Notes under the pieces: generated by a model
What the model saw: the letters and a program-made list of their open reading frames with translations, nothing else
Told to the model about the DNA's origin: nothing
Databases searched by the model: none
Shown here: piece by piece, positions 16,760-25,782 of the stretch
Position numbering within the stretch: the stretch's first letter is position 1
How the letters are laid out: each line of letters opens with the position of its first letter
Assembly (NCBI RefSeq): GCF_009827335.1
Contig: NZ_WTYH01000001.1
Span: 1,798,001-1,862,000, forward strand
Length of the DNA stretch: 64,000 nucleotides
Direction of reading: 5' to 3'
Source of the DNA: Aurantiacibacter arachoides
GTDB taxonomy: Bacteria > Pseudomonadota > Alphaproteobacteria > Sphingomonadales > Sphingomonadaceae
Position numbers and translations under genes: made by a program

Positions 16760-18145
16760 TCAGAAGCTTTCTTCGTAAACCCTTGAAATGTCGCCCGCCC
16801 ATTCGCCGTGATACTTGTCGAGCAGGACTTGTGCCGGCACCCGCCCGCCGTCGACGATCTGTCGGAGGGGCGCCAGGAAGCCGCTTTCATTATCGCCCAT
16901 CGAGTTGAGCCGCGCGCGGGCAACAAGACCGGCGTGGGCAATGTCGAGCACTTCCTTTGCCAGTTCGCGCAAAGTGCCCCCGGCGGGGACCGAGGCGCCA
17001 AGCGCCTGTGCCGGGACCGCCGCACGCAGCGCTTCGCGTTCATCCATCGACCAGTGCTTGACCAGGTCCCACGCGGCATCGAGCGCGGTGTCGTCGTAGA
17101 GCAGCCCGACCCAGAACGCGGGCAGAGCGCAGATGCGATTCCACGGACCACCATCGGCGCCGCGCATTTCGAGGAAACTCTTGAGCCTGACCTCCGGAAA
17201 GGCGGTGGACAGATGATCCCACCAGTCGGATTGGGTGGGCAGCTCTCCGGGAAGCGCGGTCAACTCGCCGCGCAGGAAATCCCTGAAGCTCTGGCCCGCT
17301 GCATCGATGTACTTGCCGTCCCGGAAGACGAAATACATCGGCACGTCCAGCATGTAGTCGACCCAGCGTTCGTAGCCGAAATCCTCGTCGAAGACGAAGG
17401 GCAACATCCCGGTGCGATGCGGATCGGTATCGGTCCAGATATGGCTGCGGTAGGAAAGGAAGCCGTTGGGCTTGCCCTCCGTGAAAGGCGAATTGGCAAA
17501 CAACGCCGTGGCAAGCGGCTGGAGCGCCAGGCCAGTGCGGAATTTCTTGGCCATATCGGCCTCTGACGCGTAGTCGAGGTTAACCTGAATGGTACAGGTC
17601 CGCAGCATCATGTCGAGACCGAGGCCGCCTACGCGCGGCATATGCCGCAGCATGATGTCGTATCGTTGCTTGGGCATTACCGGCAGTTCGGCGCGGGTCT
17701 TGTCCGGCCACATGCCGAGCCCGAGGAACCCTACCCCGCATTCGTCGCCGACCGCCTTCACCTGCGTGAGGTGACGCCCGGTCTCGGCGCAGGTCTGGTG
17801 CAAGGTTTCCACCGCCGCGCCCGACAGCTCGAGCTGGCCCGCAGGCTCCAGGCTGATCGTCCCGTCCTCTCCCGACATGGCGATGACGTCGACCTTGCCA
17901 TCCGGCCCCGCCTCCTCGACCGGTTCCCAGCCGAACTGGCGCGTGGCCATGAGGATGTCGCGAATGCCGCCGGGTTCGCCATAGCTGGGCGCGCGGTGAT
18001 CCTCGATCTTGTAGACGAGCTTTTCGTGCTCGGTGCCGATGCGCCAGCGTTCGGGCGGCTTTTCGCCGGCCTGCATCGGCTCGACCAGCTGGTCGCGGCT
18101 TTCGATGCGCGGCTCGTCCGCGGCCGAGGCTCCCCGCGTGCTCAT
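16760..18145 (-). CDS. gshA: Glutamate-cysteine ligase (plant/alphaproteobacterial type)
   Basis: 461 residues. Catalyses the ATP-dependent first step of glutathione synthesis. N-terminal RWRIGTEHEKLVYK, the DGTISLEPAGQLELSGA strand with substrate-binding residues, TCTIQVNLDY and FLEMRGADGG are characteristic of the GCS2/plant-type ligase used by alphaproteobacteria. Full length at both ends. It is convergent with the VOC gene (6-bp gap). Proximity to soxR fits a redox theme, but the gene has its own orientation and no SoxR site was seen at its start. Confidence 0.95.
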   Translation of the reverse strand: MSTRGASAADEPRIESRDQLVEPMQAGEKPPERWRIGTEHEKLVYKIEDHRAPSYGEPGGIRDILMATRQFGWEPVEEAGPDGKVDVIAMSGEDGTISLEPAGQLELSGAAVETLHQTCAETGRHLTQVKAVGDECGVGFLGLGMWPDKTRAELPVMPKQRYDIMLRHMPRVGGLGLDMMLRTCTIQVNLDYASEADMAKKFRTGLALQPLATALFANSPFTEGKPNGFLSYRSHIWTDTDPHRTGMLPFVFDEDFGYERWVDYMLDVPMYFVFRDGKYIDAAGQSFRDFLRGELTALPGELPTQSDWWDHLSTAFPEVRLKSFLEMRGADGGPWNRICALPAFWVGLLYDDTALDAAWDLVKHWSMDEREALRAAVPAQALGASVPAGGTLRELAKEVLDIAHAGLVARARLNSMGDNESGFLAPLRQIVDGGRVPAQVLLDKYHGEWAGDISRVYEESF

Positions 18146-18186
18146 GTTCGCCCTATGCTCATGTTCGCTGCTCCATGCGCCGATCT

Positions 18187-19014
18187 CTAATCGGCAGGTT
18201 GCGAATTGCCACTGTAATCCGCGCTCCGCCAGTCACCCCGCACGGCCATCCACACTGCGACCGCGGCGATGGCAGCGGTCTCGCCGCGCAGGATGCGGGG
18301 GCCAAGCGTAATGGGCCGGGCCTGAGGGTGAGCGCGGATCATTTCGCGCTCGCCATCGTCGAACCCGCCCTCGGGTCCGGTCAGGATCGCGGCGCACGGC
18401 GAACCGGCGGAAAAGGCGTCGGATGCGGGCGTGCCGCCTTGTTCATCCGCGAAGAACAGCGTGCGCTCCTGCGGCCAATCGCGCAGCATCGCCTCCAGCC
18501 TCATCGGTTGGCCGAGCTGCGGGAGTGCAGTGCGGGCGCACTGCTCGGCCGCCTCGACCACGATGGTCCGCGCCCGTTCCGCATTGAGCTTGTCGGCCAC
18601 GCAGCGGCGGGTCACGACCGGCGCCACGCGCGCCACCCCCAGTTCGGTCGCCTTTTCGAGCACCAAGTCGAACCGATCCTTCTTCAGCAGCGCGGGCGCC
18701 AGCCACAGATCAGGCACGTTCTCGCGCGGGCGCAGGCGTTCGGCCGCGCCGAGCACCACTGTGCGCTTGCCCGCCTCCACCACGCGCGCGGCCCATTCGC
18801 CGGTCACATCGTCACACAGCACCACGGCATCGCCCTCGCCCACGCGCATGACACGGGCGAGGTAGTGCGCCTGCGGCCCCTCGATCATGACCGTCGCCCC
18901 CTCGGCCAGCGTCTGATCCACGAACAGCCGCGGCGCACTGCGAGGCGGCCAGGCCGGTGTTTTCGGGGCTGGCGTTCTGGGTGACGGAACCCTTGGGTCA
19001 GGCGGGGCAGACAT
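18187..19014 (-). CDS. rsmE: 16S rRNA (uracil-1498-N3)-methyltransferase RsmE
   Basis: 275 residues from the ATG at 19014. N-terminal PUA-like domain (PRLFVDQTLAEGATVMIEGP, AHYLARVMRVGEGDAVVLCD) and C-terminal SPOUT methyltransferase knot with ILTGPEGGFDDGER and LGPRILRGETAAIAA. The enzyme methylates U1498 in 16S rRNA using SAM. The first ~25 residues are proline-rich and not part of the fold. It starts back-to-back with ubiA; an ORF extension to 19098 would run through ubiA and is unlikely. Confidence 0.93.
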   Translation of the reverse strand: MSAPPDPRVPSPRTPAPKTPAWPPRSAPRLFVDQTLAEGATVMIEGPQAHYLARVMRVGEGDAVVLCDDVTGEWAARVVEAGKRTVVLGAAERLRPRENVPDLWLAPALLKKDRFDLVLEKATELGVARVAPVVTRRCVADKLNAERARTIVVEAAEQCARTALPQLGQPMRLEAMLRDWPQERTLFFADEQGGTPASDAFSAGSPCAAILTGPEGGFDDGEREMIRAHPQARPITLGPRILRGETAAIAAVAVWMAVRGDWRSADYSGNSQPAD

Positions 19015-19057
19015 GGCTAGGCACTTGGGCGAACCATCGGTAACAGGCAAGCCCGCC

Positions 19058-19969
19058 ATGACATCCGACACCGTCACGCCCGATACCCAGCACGCCACCC
19101 TGGCCGAGCGCTTGCCGCAGCCCTGGCGCGATTATGCGCTGCTGGCGCGGTTCGACAGGCCGATCGGCTGGTGGCTGCTGTTCTGGCCCTGCGCGTGGGG
19201 CGTGTGGCTGAGCGGAACGGGCGCGCAATGGCAACTGGTGGCGTGGTTGCTGGCGGGGTCCATCGCCATGCGCGGGGCGGGCTGCGTCTACAACGACCTG
19301 GTCGACGCCGATCTGGATCGGCAGGTGGCGCGCACCGCCAGCCGCCCGGTGGCGAGCGGGCGCGTGTCGAAACGCGCGGCTTGGCTGTGGTTGATCGCGC
19401 TGTGCCTCGTCGGCCTGATCGTGCTGCTGCAACTGCGCTGGCAGGCACAACTGGTGGCGCTCGGCAGCCTGGCACTGGTTGCCGCCTACCCCTTCATGAA
19501 GCGCATCACCTGGTGGCCGCAGGCCTGGCTGGGGCTGGTGTTCACCTGGGGCGCGCTGGTCGGCTGGACCGCGCTTCGCAGCGACCACTGGGAAGTGATG
19601 CTGGCGCTGTGGGGCGGCGCGCTCTTCTGGTGCATGGGATATGACACGATCTACGCCCTGCAGGATCGCGAGGACGACGCACTGGTGGGCATCCGCAGTT
19701 CCGCGCTCAGGCTGGGGCGCCACGTGCGCAGCGGCGTGGCCGTTTTCTACGCCCTGGCCGTAATGCTGTGGGCGCTGGCGTTCTGGCTGCTCAGGGGCGA
19801 CGCTCTGGCCGTGCTCGCCCTCGCTCCGGCAGCGCTGCACCTTGGCTGGCAGGTGTTTAGCCTCGATCCGGCGGACCCGGCCAATCCGCTCCATCGCTTC
19901 CGGTCCAACCGCCTTGCCGGGGCGCTGGTGGCGGCGGCGTGCTTCGTGACGGGCAACGCCGGGGCGTGA
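19058..19969 (+). CDS. ubiA: 4-hydroxybenzoate polyprenyltransferase UbiA
   Basis: 303 residues, integral membrane prenyltransferase attaching the polyprenyl tail to 4-hydroxybenzoate in ubiquinone synthesis. First aspartate motif NDLVDADLDRQVARTASRP; second motif region YDTIYALQDREDDALVGIRS. About eight to nine hydrophobic helices. The start at 19058 is preceded by AGGCAAG; a GTG/ATG-type alternative at 19013 would overlap rsmE. Its stop codon abuts, with no gap, the stop of the convergent ICMT-like gene. Confidence 0.94.
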   Translation: MTSDTVTPDTQHATLAERLPQPWRDYALLARFDRPIGWWLLFWPCAWGVWLSGTGAQWQLVAWLLAGSIAMRGAGCVYNDLVDADLDRQVARTASRPVASGRVSKRAAWLWLIALCLVGLIVLLQLRWQAQLVALGSLALVAAYPFMKRITWWPQAWLGLVFTWGALVGWTALRSDHWEVMLALWGGALFWCMGYDTIYALQDREDDALVGIRSSALRLGRHVRSGVAVFYALAVMLWALAFWLLRGDALAVLALAPAALHLGWQVFSLDPADPANPLHRFRSNRLAGALVAAACFVTGNAGA

Positions 19970-21322
19970 TTACTCGGCAGGTTGCAACCGCACCGGCTTG
20001 CGCGGATTGACCCGGTCCAGCAACCGCGCAAGGCGGCCGGTCAGCGCGCCGTGGTGCTGCATCCAGTCGTAATAGAGACGGTATTTCGCATCCTCGCGCA
20101 GCATGTGCGCTTCCTCCGTCCGGGCGCGCCAGTAGTAGATGCCGCTGACGATGGCGAGGAAGGCCGTGTTGCGCACCATGTCGACATAGGAGCCGCTGGT
20201 CACCAGGAACGGCAACACGGTGGACCACCAGAACAGGTTCTTGGATACGTAGGCCGGGTGGCGCGTGAAGCGGTAGGGACCGTTGGTCAGCACACCGCGG
20301 TAGGTCAGGTTGGAAAAACGCAGGCCGAACGCCATCGTCGCCCAGGCATAGATCGCGGTCAGGAACACCAGCCACGCGGCCCACACCCACAACAGGGCGC
20401 TGTAGTCGCCTAGCCAGTAGGCCCAGCCCGCCGTGTTGGTTTCGTAGGCGAGGATATTGCCAAGCACGCCCCAGCTGAAAGGCGGATAGCAGGCCAGCGC
20501 CGCGACCCAGCCCGCGAGGAAGGGGTTGCCGCTGCGGATGTGTGCGTCGAGCGGGCGCATGGTGAGCAGGTATCCCACCGTGCCGATCTGCACGTCGATC
20601 ACGAACAGCAGTTCGAACAATAGCGTGCCGATGCGCACCGGATCGCTCGTTATCGCGGAAAGGTCGGTCTCCACCACCGAGGCGAACCCGGGCGGTAGGA
20701 TGGAGATCATGAAGGCGCCGAAGAAGCCCTTGATGAACCAGGCGCGGGCGTGCTTCCTGACCTCATCAAGGGCAAAAGTTTCCCGCCCGATCAGCATCGC
20801 GCCAAAGTGCCACGCGGCATCGCGCGGGTTCACCAGCACCCGGTCTATCCACACGACGTAGGGTATCGACAGCACGAACAGAGGCACCACCGCGGCGCCG
20901 ATCACCTCCATCGCGAACAGGTATTGTCCGTCCCAGTACCAGCGGCCAAGGCAATAGAACGCGCCGATCACGAACCATGTCGACCACAGGCCGGCGAGCT
21001 TGGTAATCGACACGTCGAGCGTTTCCGACACGGGCCGGCGGCGGCTCCAGTCGATGCCGGTGGAGGGGCGCCGGTGGACCTTGTCGACCAGCACCGACCA
21101 GGCCGCCATCGCGCCGCCCGTCAGCACCATGGCCAGCAGGGCCGAATAGGGGCCGGACAGCGGCCCGCGCGATCCGTCGAACCCCAGGGCCTCGGCAATC
21201 GCGGGAAAATTGCGGGCGAACAGGATGTAGCCCAGCAGCGTCAGCAGGCCGATAGCGCCGACCCAGCCGGACACGTCGCTAGCCGGCAGTCCGGTCTTGT
21301 CGGGGTGGGCAGCTAGGGTCAC
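19970..21322 (-). CDS. ICMT/PEMT-like integral membrane protein
   Basis: 450 residues starting with GTG at 21322. About ten hydrophobic segments. The C-terminal third carries the isoprenylcysteine/phospholipid methyltransferase signature GPYRFTRHPAYVSKNLFWW (Arg-His-Pro core) followed by a charged segment ARTEEAHMLREDAKYRLYYD with the conserved Glu-Glu region. Such proteins methylate lipid or thiol substrates with SAM. The N-terminal ~250 residues are an additional multi-helix membrane part not present in small bacterial ICMT homologues. Substrate unknown. Confidence 0.78.
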   Translation of the reverse strand: MTLAAHPDKTGLPASDVSGWVGAIGLLTLLGYILFARNFPAIAEALGFDGSRGPLSGPYSALLAMVLTGGAMAAWSVLVDKVHRRPSTGIDWSRRRPVSETLDVSITKLAGLWSTWFVIGAFYCLGRWYWDGQYLFAMEVIGAAVVPLFVLSIPYVVWIDRVLVNPRDAAWHFGAMLIGRETFALDEVRKHARAWFIKGFFGAFMISILPPGFASVVETDLSAITSDPVRIGTLLFELLFVIDVQIGTVGYLLTMRPLDAHIRSGNPFLAGWVAALACYPPFSWGVLGNILAYETNTAGWAYWLGDYSALLWVWAAWLVFLTAIYAWATMAFGLRFSNLTYRGVLTNGPYRFTRHPAYVSKNLFWWSTVLPFLVTSGSYVDMVRNTAFLAIVSGIYYWRARTEEAHMLREDAKYRLYYDWMQHHGALTGRLARLLDRVNPRKPVRLQPAE

Positions 21323-21401
21323 CTACACGCCCTAGCGCGAGAGGCGTCAGCGGCGGGTTAACGCCGGCTCGGCCTCTCGCCTGTGTCCCGCAGAGGGACG
21401 A

Positions 21402-22766
21402 TCAGCGGAAGGCGGTGATGTTGCCGCCATCGTCGAGGATGTACATCGTGCTGTTGGCCACGACCGGCGGCAGCGAGACGCCATCGCGCAGCGCGCTGTG
21501 ATCGGCAACCGTGCCGGTCATCACGTCGACCGACTTGATCACGCCTTCGGAGCTAGCGATCCACAGGCGGTTGCTGGCCAGCACCGGGCCGGTCCAGAAA
21601 ATCGGCCCTTCGCGGTCCTCGGGATCGCGCCATTGGTCAAGCTGGGTCATCCAGCGGATGCGGCCGGTATTGCGCTGGATGGCAAGGATGCGCGAATCGT
21701 CGGTCAGGGTGAACACCCACTCGCCGATCACCGTGGGCGTGGAGATGCCCGCGAGCGTCAGTTCCCAAATACGCTGGCCGGTGAGCAATTCGTAGGCGGC
21801 CATGCGCCCACCCTGGCCCAGCGCATAGACGCGGCCCTGGTCGATGATCGGGTCGGCATCGACATCCGTCAGCGTACCGACCGAGGTGGAAATGCTGGTG
21901 CGCGCCAGGGCGTCGGACCACAGCTCACGCCCGTTCTCGTAACGGTAGGCCACCAGCTCGCCGCTGGAGAAGCCCGCGAGCACGGTGCCCTGCCCGGCGG
22001 CAGGCGCGGCCACGCCGAAAACGCCCTGCTGGCCGGAGGCTGCCGCCCGCTGCCAGCTGGTGGCGCCATCATCGGCATCGAGCGCGAAGATCTGGTTGTC
22101 CTGCGTCATCACGAAGACGGTATTAAATGCGATCGTCGGCGCGCCGCGCAGGGGGCCGCCCGGCTTGACGCGCCAGATCTGCGCGCCTGTGGCGGCATCG
22201 AGCGCCACCACGTCGCCAACGCCGTTGGTGGCGTAGACGCGGCCATTGGCAAAACTGGCGCCCCCGCCGAACGTCGCGTCCTGCAGGTCGCCAGATACCT
22301 CGATACGATGCTGCCACACGCGCGCACCGGTCGCGGCGTCAAAGGCGTGAACCACGGCGCTGGTATCGACCGCGAAAACCATGCCCGCGCCCACGACCGG
22401 CGAGGAGGCGAGGCGGCGCGTGTTGGTGGTGCCGGCGATGCGCGCTGTCCAGGCCCGCACGGGCGTATTGGACAAGGTGACGTGCCCGGCCACCTTCGCC
22501 GCGTTGCCGCCCGTCTGTTCCCACGTGGCATTGGTCTGCGCCGGGGGAACGACCACGGCCACGCTGGCAAGCGCCGGGTCGGCAACGATCTCGGTGGCGA
22601 TGCGCGAGAGGATCGGCTGGCGGTTGCCAACCGTCGGCGTTTCCTCGGTATCGTCGTCACCGCCACCGAAGATATCCAGCGTCTGGCATCCGCCGAGCGA
22701 GAGCGCCAGCGCGCAGGCCATCAGGCGCGGTGCCAGCGGAAAACCGTTCATGATTGTCATCGTCAT
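21402..22766 (-). CDS. bamB: Outer membrane assembly factor BamB (beta-propeller lipoprotein)
   Basis: 454 residues. Lipoprotein signal peptide with lipobox LGGC (lipidated Cys about residue 27), then repeated PQQ-type propeller blades (GARVWQHRIEVSGDL, GAQIWRVKPGGPLRGAP, GQRIWELTLAGISTPTV, GRIRWMTQLDQWRDPED). BamB supports beta-barrel insertion by BamA. Starts at 22766, 22760 or 22751 are all possible; 22766 is seven bases after the stop of the upstream YfgM-like gene, with AAAGG just before. The der GTPase gene that often follows bamB is not here. Confidence 0.92.
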   Translation of the reverse strand: MTMTIMNGFPLAPRLMACALALSLGGCQTLDIFGGGDDDTEETPTVGNRQPILSRIATEIVADPALASVAVVVPPAQTNATWEQTGGNAAKVAGHVTLSNTPVRAWTARIAGTTNTRRLASSPVVGAGMVFAVDTSAVVHAFDAATGARVWQHRIEVSGDLQDATFGGGASFANGRVYATNGVGDVVALDAATGAQIWRVKPGGPLRGAPTIAFNTVFVMTQDNQIFALDADDGATSWQRAAASGQQGVFGVAAPAAGQGTVLAGFSSGELVAYRYENGRELWSDALARTSISTSVGTLTDVDADPIIDQGRVYALGQGGRMAAYELLTGQRIWELTLAGISTPTVIGEWVFTLTDDSRILAIQRNTGRIRWMTQLDQWRDPEDREGPIFWTGPVLASNRLWIASSEGVIKSVDVMTGTVADHSALRDGVSLPPVVANSTMYILDDGGNITAFR

Positions 22767-22773
22767 AATGCCT

Positions 22774-23553
22774 TTATTCGGCCAACTGGACGGTCGGCTG
22801 TTCCTCTTCCTGGCCGGTGATCTCGGCAAGGGCTGCGTCGACATCGTCGATGGCATCGAACCCCAGCAGACCGGCGAGTTGGCGGGTGCGGCCCCGGATG
22901 CTCGTGGGAACGGCCTCGTCCTTGGAAATGGCGACCAGCAGCGGCCCGGCCTGATCGCGCTGCCCCTGCGCGAGGTAGGCATGGGCGACAAGTTCGCCGG
23001 CGCTGCCGTAATAGGGATTGCCCGGCTGGGCCAGAGGACCGATGCGGGCGATCACCTGCGCCGGTTCCATGGTGTCGAACTGGGTGGCGACAGAGCGGAT
23101 TGCGGCAATATCGCGCAGCTCGGCGGGAAGATCGTCATTGTTCGCCACACGGTCGAACAACGCGCCGGCATCGGCGGGGCGATCCTGCTGGATGGCAATA
23201 CCCGCCTGCAGCATGGCGGCAGCGGCCGCGGCGCCATCGGTGCCCTCGGCCACGGCGGCAAGCTTGGTGTCGGCCAGGTTGATGTTGCCCGCCTCCAGCT
23301 CGTCGAGCGCCTGCACCAGTTCGTTCGAACGGTCTTCCATCGATGACCGGTTCGAGGCGTTATAGATCAGCCAGCCGCCATAGGCAGCCATCAGCACCAG
23401 GAAGGCGATCCCCAGCGGCACGCCGTACTTCCTGGCGAAGTTGCTGACCTCGTCCTGACGGACAGCCTCGTCCACCTCGCGCATGAGCATGTCCTGCTCC
23501 CGGTCGCGCTTGGGGGTGGCGGGCGTGATGCTGGTTGCAGGAGGTTTGGCCAC
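22774..23553 (-). CDS. YfgM-like tetratricopeptide membrane protein
   Basis: 259 residues from a GTG at 23553, or 238 from the ATG at 23490 just before LMREVDEAVRQDEVSNFARK; the second may be the true start. One membrane anchor near the N terminus (GVPLGIAFLVLMAAYGGWLI), then a periplasmic helical TPR-like domain. This matches the YfgM family, an ancillary subunit of the SecYEG translocon that helps periplasmic chaperone delivery. Placement directly upstream of bamB is the classical arrangement and supports the call. Confidence 0.85.
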   Translation of the reverse strand: MAKPPATSITPATPKRDREQDMLMREVDEAVRQDEVSNFARKYGVPLGIAFLVLMAAYGGWLIYNASNRSSMEDRSNELVQALDELEAGNINLADTKLAAVAEGTDGAAAAAAMLQAGIAIQQDRPADAGALFDRVANNDDLPAELRDIAAIRSVATQFDTMEPAQVIARIGPLAQPGNPYYGSAGELVAHAYLAQGQRDQAGPLLVAISKDEAVPTSIRGRTRQLAGLLGFDAIDDVDAALAEITGQEEEQPTVQLAE

Positions 23554-23701
23554 GGGTTCGATCTGTCTTTACGGATAAGTTAATTTCGGTGCCGCTCTTT
23601 AGCGGATGGGCCGCGCTTTTCAATCGGAGACCACGCGAGTGCCCCCGCAGGCGTGAATGGCCGATGAAGCCTGATGCGCGACGACGGTGCGCAGCTGGCG
23701 C

Positions 23702-24841
23702 TCAGGTGCGCGAATATTTCTGCATCAAGCCGAAATACAGCGCCCGGTATCGCTCCAGCATGCGGCGCTCGTCGAATTCCTCGCGCGCCTTCTGGCGGTT
23801 GGCCTGCCCGATCCGCTTGCGCGCCACCGGATCGGCGGCCAGGCGCTGCAAAGAGGCCGTGAGAGCGCCGGCATCGCCGGCCGGAACGAGGAACGGGCCG
23901 TTGTCGCTGGATACCATGGCCGCGATGTCGCCCACGCGCGGGGCCACGACCGGCAGGCCGGCGGCCATGGCCTCCACCACGGAAATCGGCATCTGTTCGG
24001 AGCGGCTGGACAGCGCGAAGATATCGAACAGCCCCACTAGTTTCGCAGGGTCCGCGATGAAGCCGGGCAGGTGGACCCGGTCCTCCACCCCCAGCCGCTC
24101 GGCCTCGGCCAGCAGCGCCTCGCGCTCCGGTCCCTCGCCCGCGATCACCAGGTGCCATTCGGGGGGCAGGTCGGCAATCGCCTGCACCAGCAGTTCAAGC
24201 TGCTTGACCTTGCGCAGCCCCGCCAAGGTGCCGACCCACATCTCGCCCCGGCGCTTGATGAGGCGCGGCAGCACGTCGCGGCTGGGCGGCGCGGCACAGG
24301 CGCGGGTGTCGATGCCGTTGGGGATGCGCCGCACGCGGGTGCGCGGCTGATCCCACACGTTGAGCGCAATATCTTCCAGCGTGGCCGAGGGCACTACCAG
24401 TGCCGCGCTGCGCCCCAGCGCGATGCGGCGATACCAGTTGCGCCGCGTCTTCAGCCGCTGCGCCTCGTCCTCGTTGAAGCCGTCCTCGTGATGGACCAGC
24501 GGCGGCAGCTTGAAGGCGTCTGCGAAGATGGTGTGCGCCATCGCCGCGTCGATCGCGCCCCAGTTGTAGGTGCAGATGAGATCGTAGCCGGCCATCGCCT
24601 CCGCCAGCTTCTTGAGCCGCCCGGGTGTGGGTTTGCCACTGAGCGAGGGAAACCGCGGCCAGCTGATGCGCGGCTTCTTGCCGATCCGGTGCGCTGCGCC
24701 GCGCTTTTCCAGGTCGCCAGAGACGATGGCGTGATCGACCTCCCGCCCCCAGGCGTTGATCAGTTGCACCGTTCGCAGTTCCTTGCCGCCTGCATCGAAG
24801 GTTGAATGCAGGTGGAGGATTTTGGGCACCTTGCCGGTCAT
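23702..24841 (-). CDS. GT4-family glycosyltransferase
   Basis: 379 residues. Rossmann-type N domain (ILHLHSTFDAGGKELRTVQL) and GT-B C domain with VVPSATLEDIA, RRIPNGIDTRAC, HLVIAGEGPEREALLAEAER, VHLPGFIADP, and the catalytic E-x7-E region SEQMPISVVEAMAAGLPVVA. Retaining GT4 enzymes transfer sugars from nucleotide-sugar donors to lipids or polysaccharides. The ATG overlaps the stop of the alpha/beta hydrolase gene (ATGA). No other polysaccharide genes are nearby, so the acceptor cannot be guessed. Confidence 0.9.
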   Translation of the reverse strand: MTGKVPKILHLHSTFDAGGKELRTVQLINAWGREVDHAIVSGDLEKRGAAHRIGKKPRISWPRFPSLSGKPTPGRLKKLAEAMAGYDLICTYNWGAIDAAMAHTIFADAFKLPPLVHHEDGFNEDEAQRLKTRRNWYRRIALGRSAALVVPSATLEDIALNVWDQPRTRVRRIPNGIDTRACAAPPSRDVLPRLIKRRGEMWVGTLAGLRKVKQLELLVQAIADLPPEWHLVIAGEGPEREALLAEAERLGVEDRVHLPGFIADPAKLVGLFDIFALSSRSEQMPISVVEAMAAGLPVVAPRVGDIAAMVSSDNGPFLVPAGDAGALTASLQRLAADPVARKRIGQANRQKAREEFDERRMLERYRALYFGLMQKYSRT

Positions 24842-25716
24842 GCCACTTGCGCCAGCAGATTGGCGACGGCGGCCTGTGCGACCGGCTCCTCGAACGTGGG
24901 AACGTGCCCCACGCCCGGTACGACGACGGCGGTGCAGCCGGGGATTTCCGCCACCATCCGCGCCTGCGTGGCAGCAGAGAGCAAGTCCGAACGCTCGCCG
25001 CGCAGCGACAGCACCGGGCGTCCCCCCAAAGCACCGAACACCGGCCACATGTCGACAGGCTCGGCAGGCGGAGGCGCGGAAAACGGTTCGGCGATGCGCA
25101 TGTCGTAATCGAAGGCGATGCGTCCGCCGCCGCCCAGCGCCATCGTGCGCTTGGCCATGCGCAGCCAGTCCGCCATCACGTAGTCGGGATAGACGTCGCC
25201 GTTCGCCTCCTGCATGGCCCGCGCGGCGTGGACCCAGGTGGGAAAGCTGCGCCCCTGCCCGACGTAATCCCTTATCCGCTCCAGCCCCGCAGCCTCGATA
25301 TCGGGCCCGATGTCGTTCAACACCACGGCGGCGAAGCGGGATGCATCCTGTGCCGCCAGCAGCGCGGTCACGATCCCGCCGAGAGAGGTGCCCACGGCCA
25401 CCACCCGGCCAAGCCCCGCCTGGTCGAACAGGGCGGCCACGTCAGCGGCGTATTGCAGCGGCGCGTAGGTGGCGGAATCCTTGGCATATTCGCTTTCGCC
25501 CCGCCCGCGCAGATCGACGCAGACGAGACGCCATTCACCGGCAAAGGCATGGGCTAGCGGTTCGAAGTCGCGCGCGTTGCGGGTCAGGCCGGGAATGCAC
25601 AGCAACGCCGGGCGGTCCTCCCGCCCCTCTCCCGCCACAGCAGGATAGTCGCGATAGTGCAGCGTCAGCCCGTCGTCGCTCTGCCATGTGCCGGTGGTAA
25701 AGGCGGGTTCGCCCAA
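24838..25716 (-). CDS. Alpha/beta hydrolase
   Basis: 292 residues from a TTG at 25716 with AAAGGAC six bases upstream. Alpha/beta-hydrolase fold: LCIPGLTRNARDFEPLAHAF oxyanion region, nucleophile elbow GTSLGGI, acid in RGERSDLLS, and His near GVGHVPTFEEP. The frame stays open for 2 kb further upstream only because it is antisense to selO and astD; that extension is not coding. It is translationally coupled to the glycosyltransferase. Substrate unknown. Confidence 0.88.
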   Translation of the reverse strand: MGEPAFTTGTWQSDDGLTLHYRDYPAVAGEGREDRPALLCIPGLTRNARDFEPLAHAFAGEWRLVCVDLRGRGESEYAKDSATYAPLQYAADVAALFDQAGLGRVVAVGTSLGGIVTALLAAQDASRFAAVVLNDIGPDIEAAGLERIRDYVGQGRSFPTWVHAARAMQEANGDVYPDYVMADWLRMAKRTMALGGGGRIAFDYDMRIAEPFSAPPPAEPVDMWPVFGALGGRPVLSLRGERSDLLSAATQARMVAEIPGCTAVVVPGVGHVPTFEEPVAQAAVANLLAQVA

Positions 25717-25782
25717 GACAACGTCCTTTGCTTTTGCAGGCCCGGCTTGCCCCGGGCGCTGGCGAGGGCCACTAATGGTGCC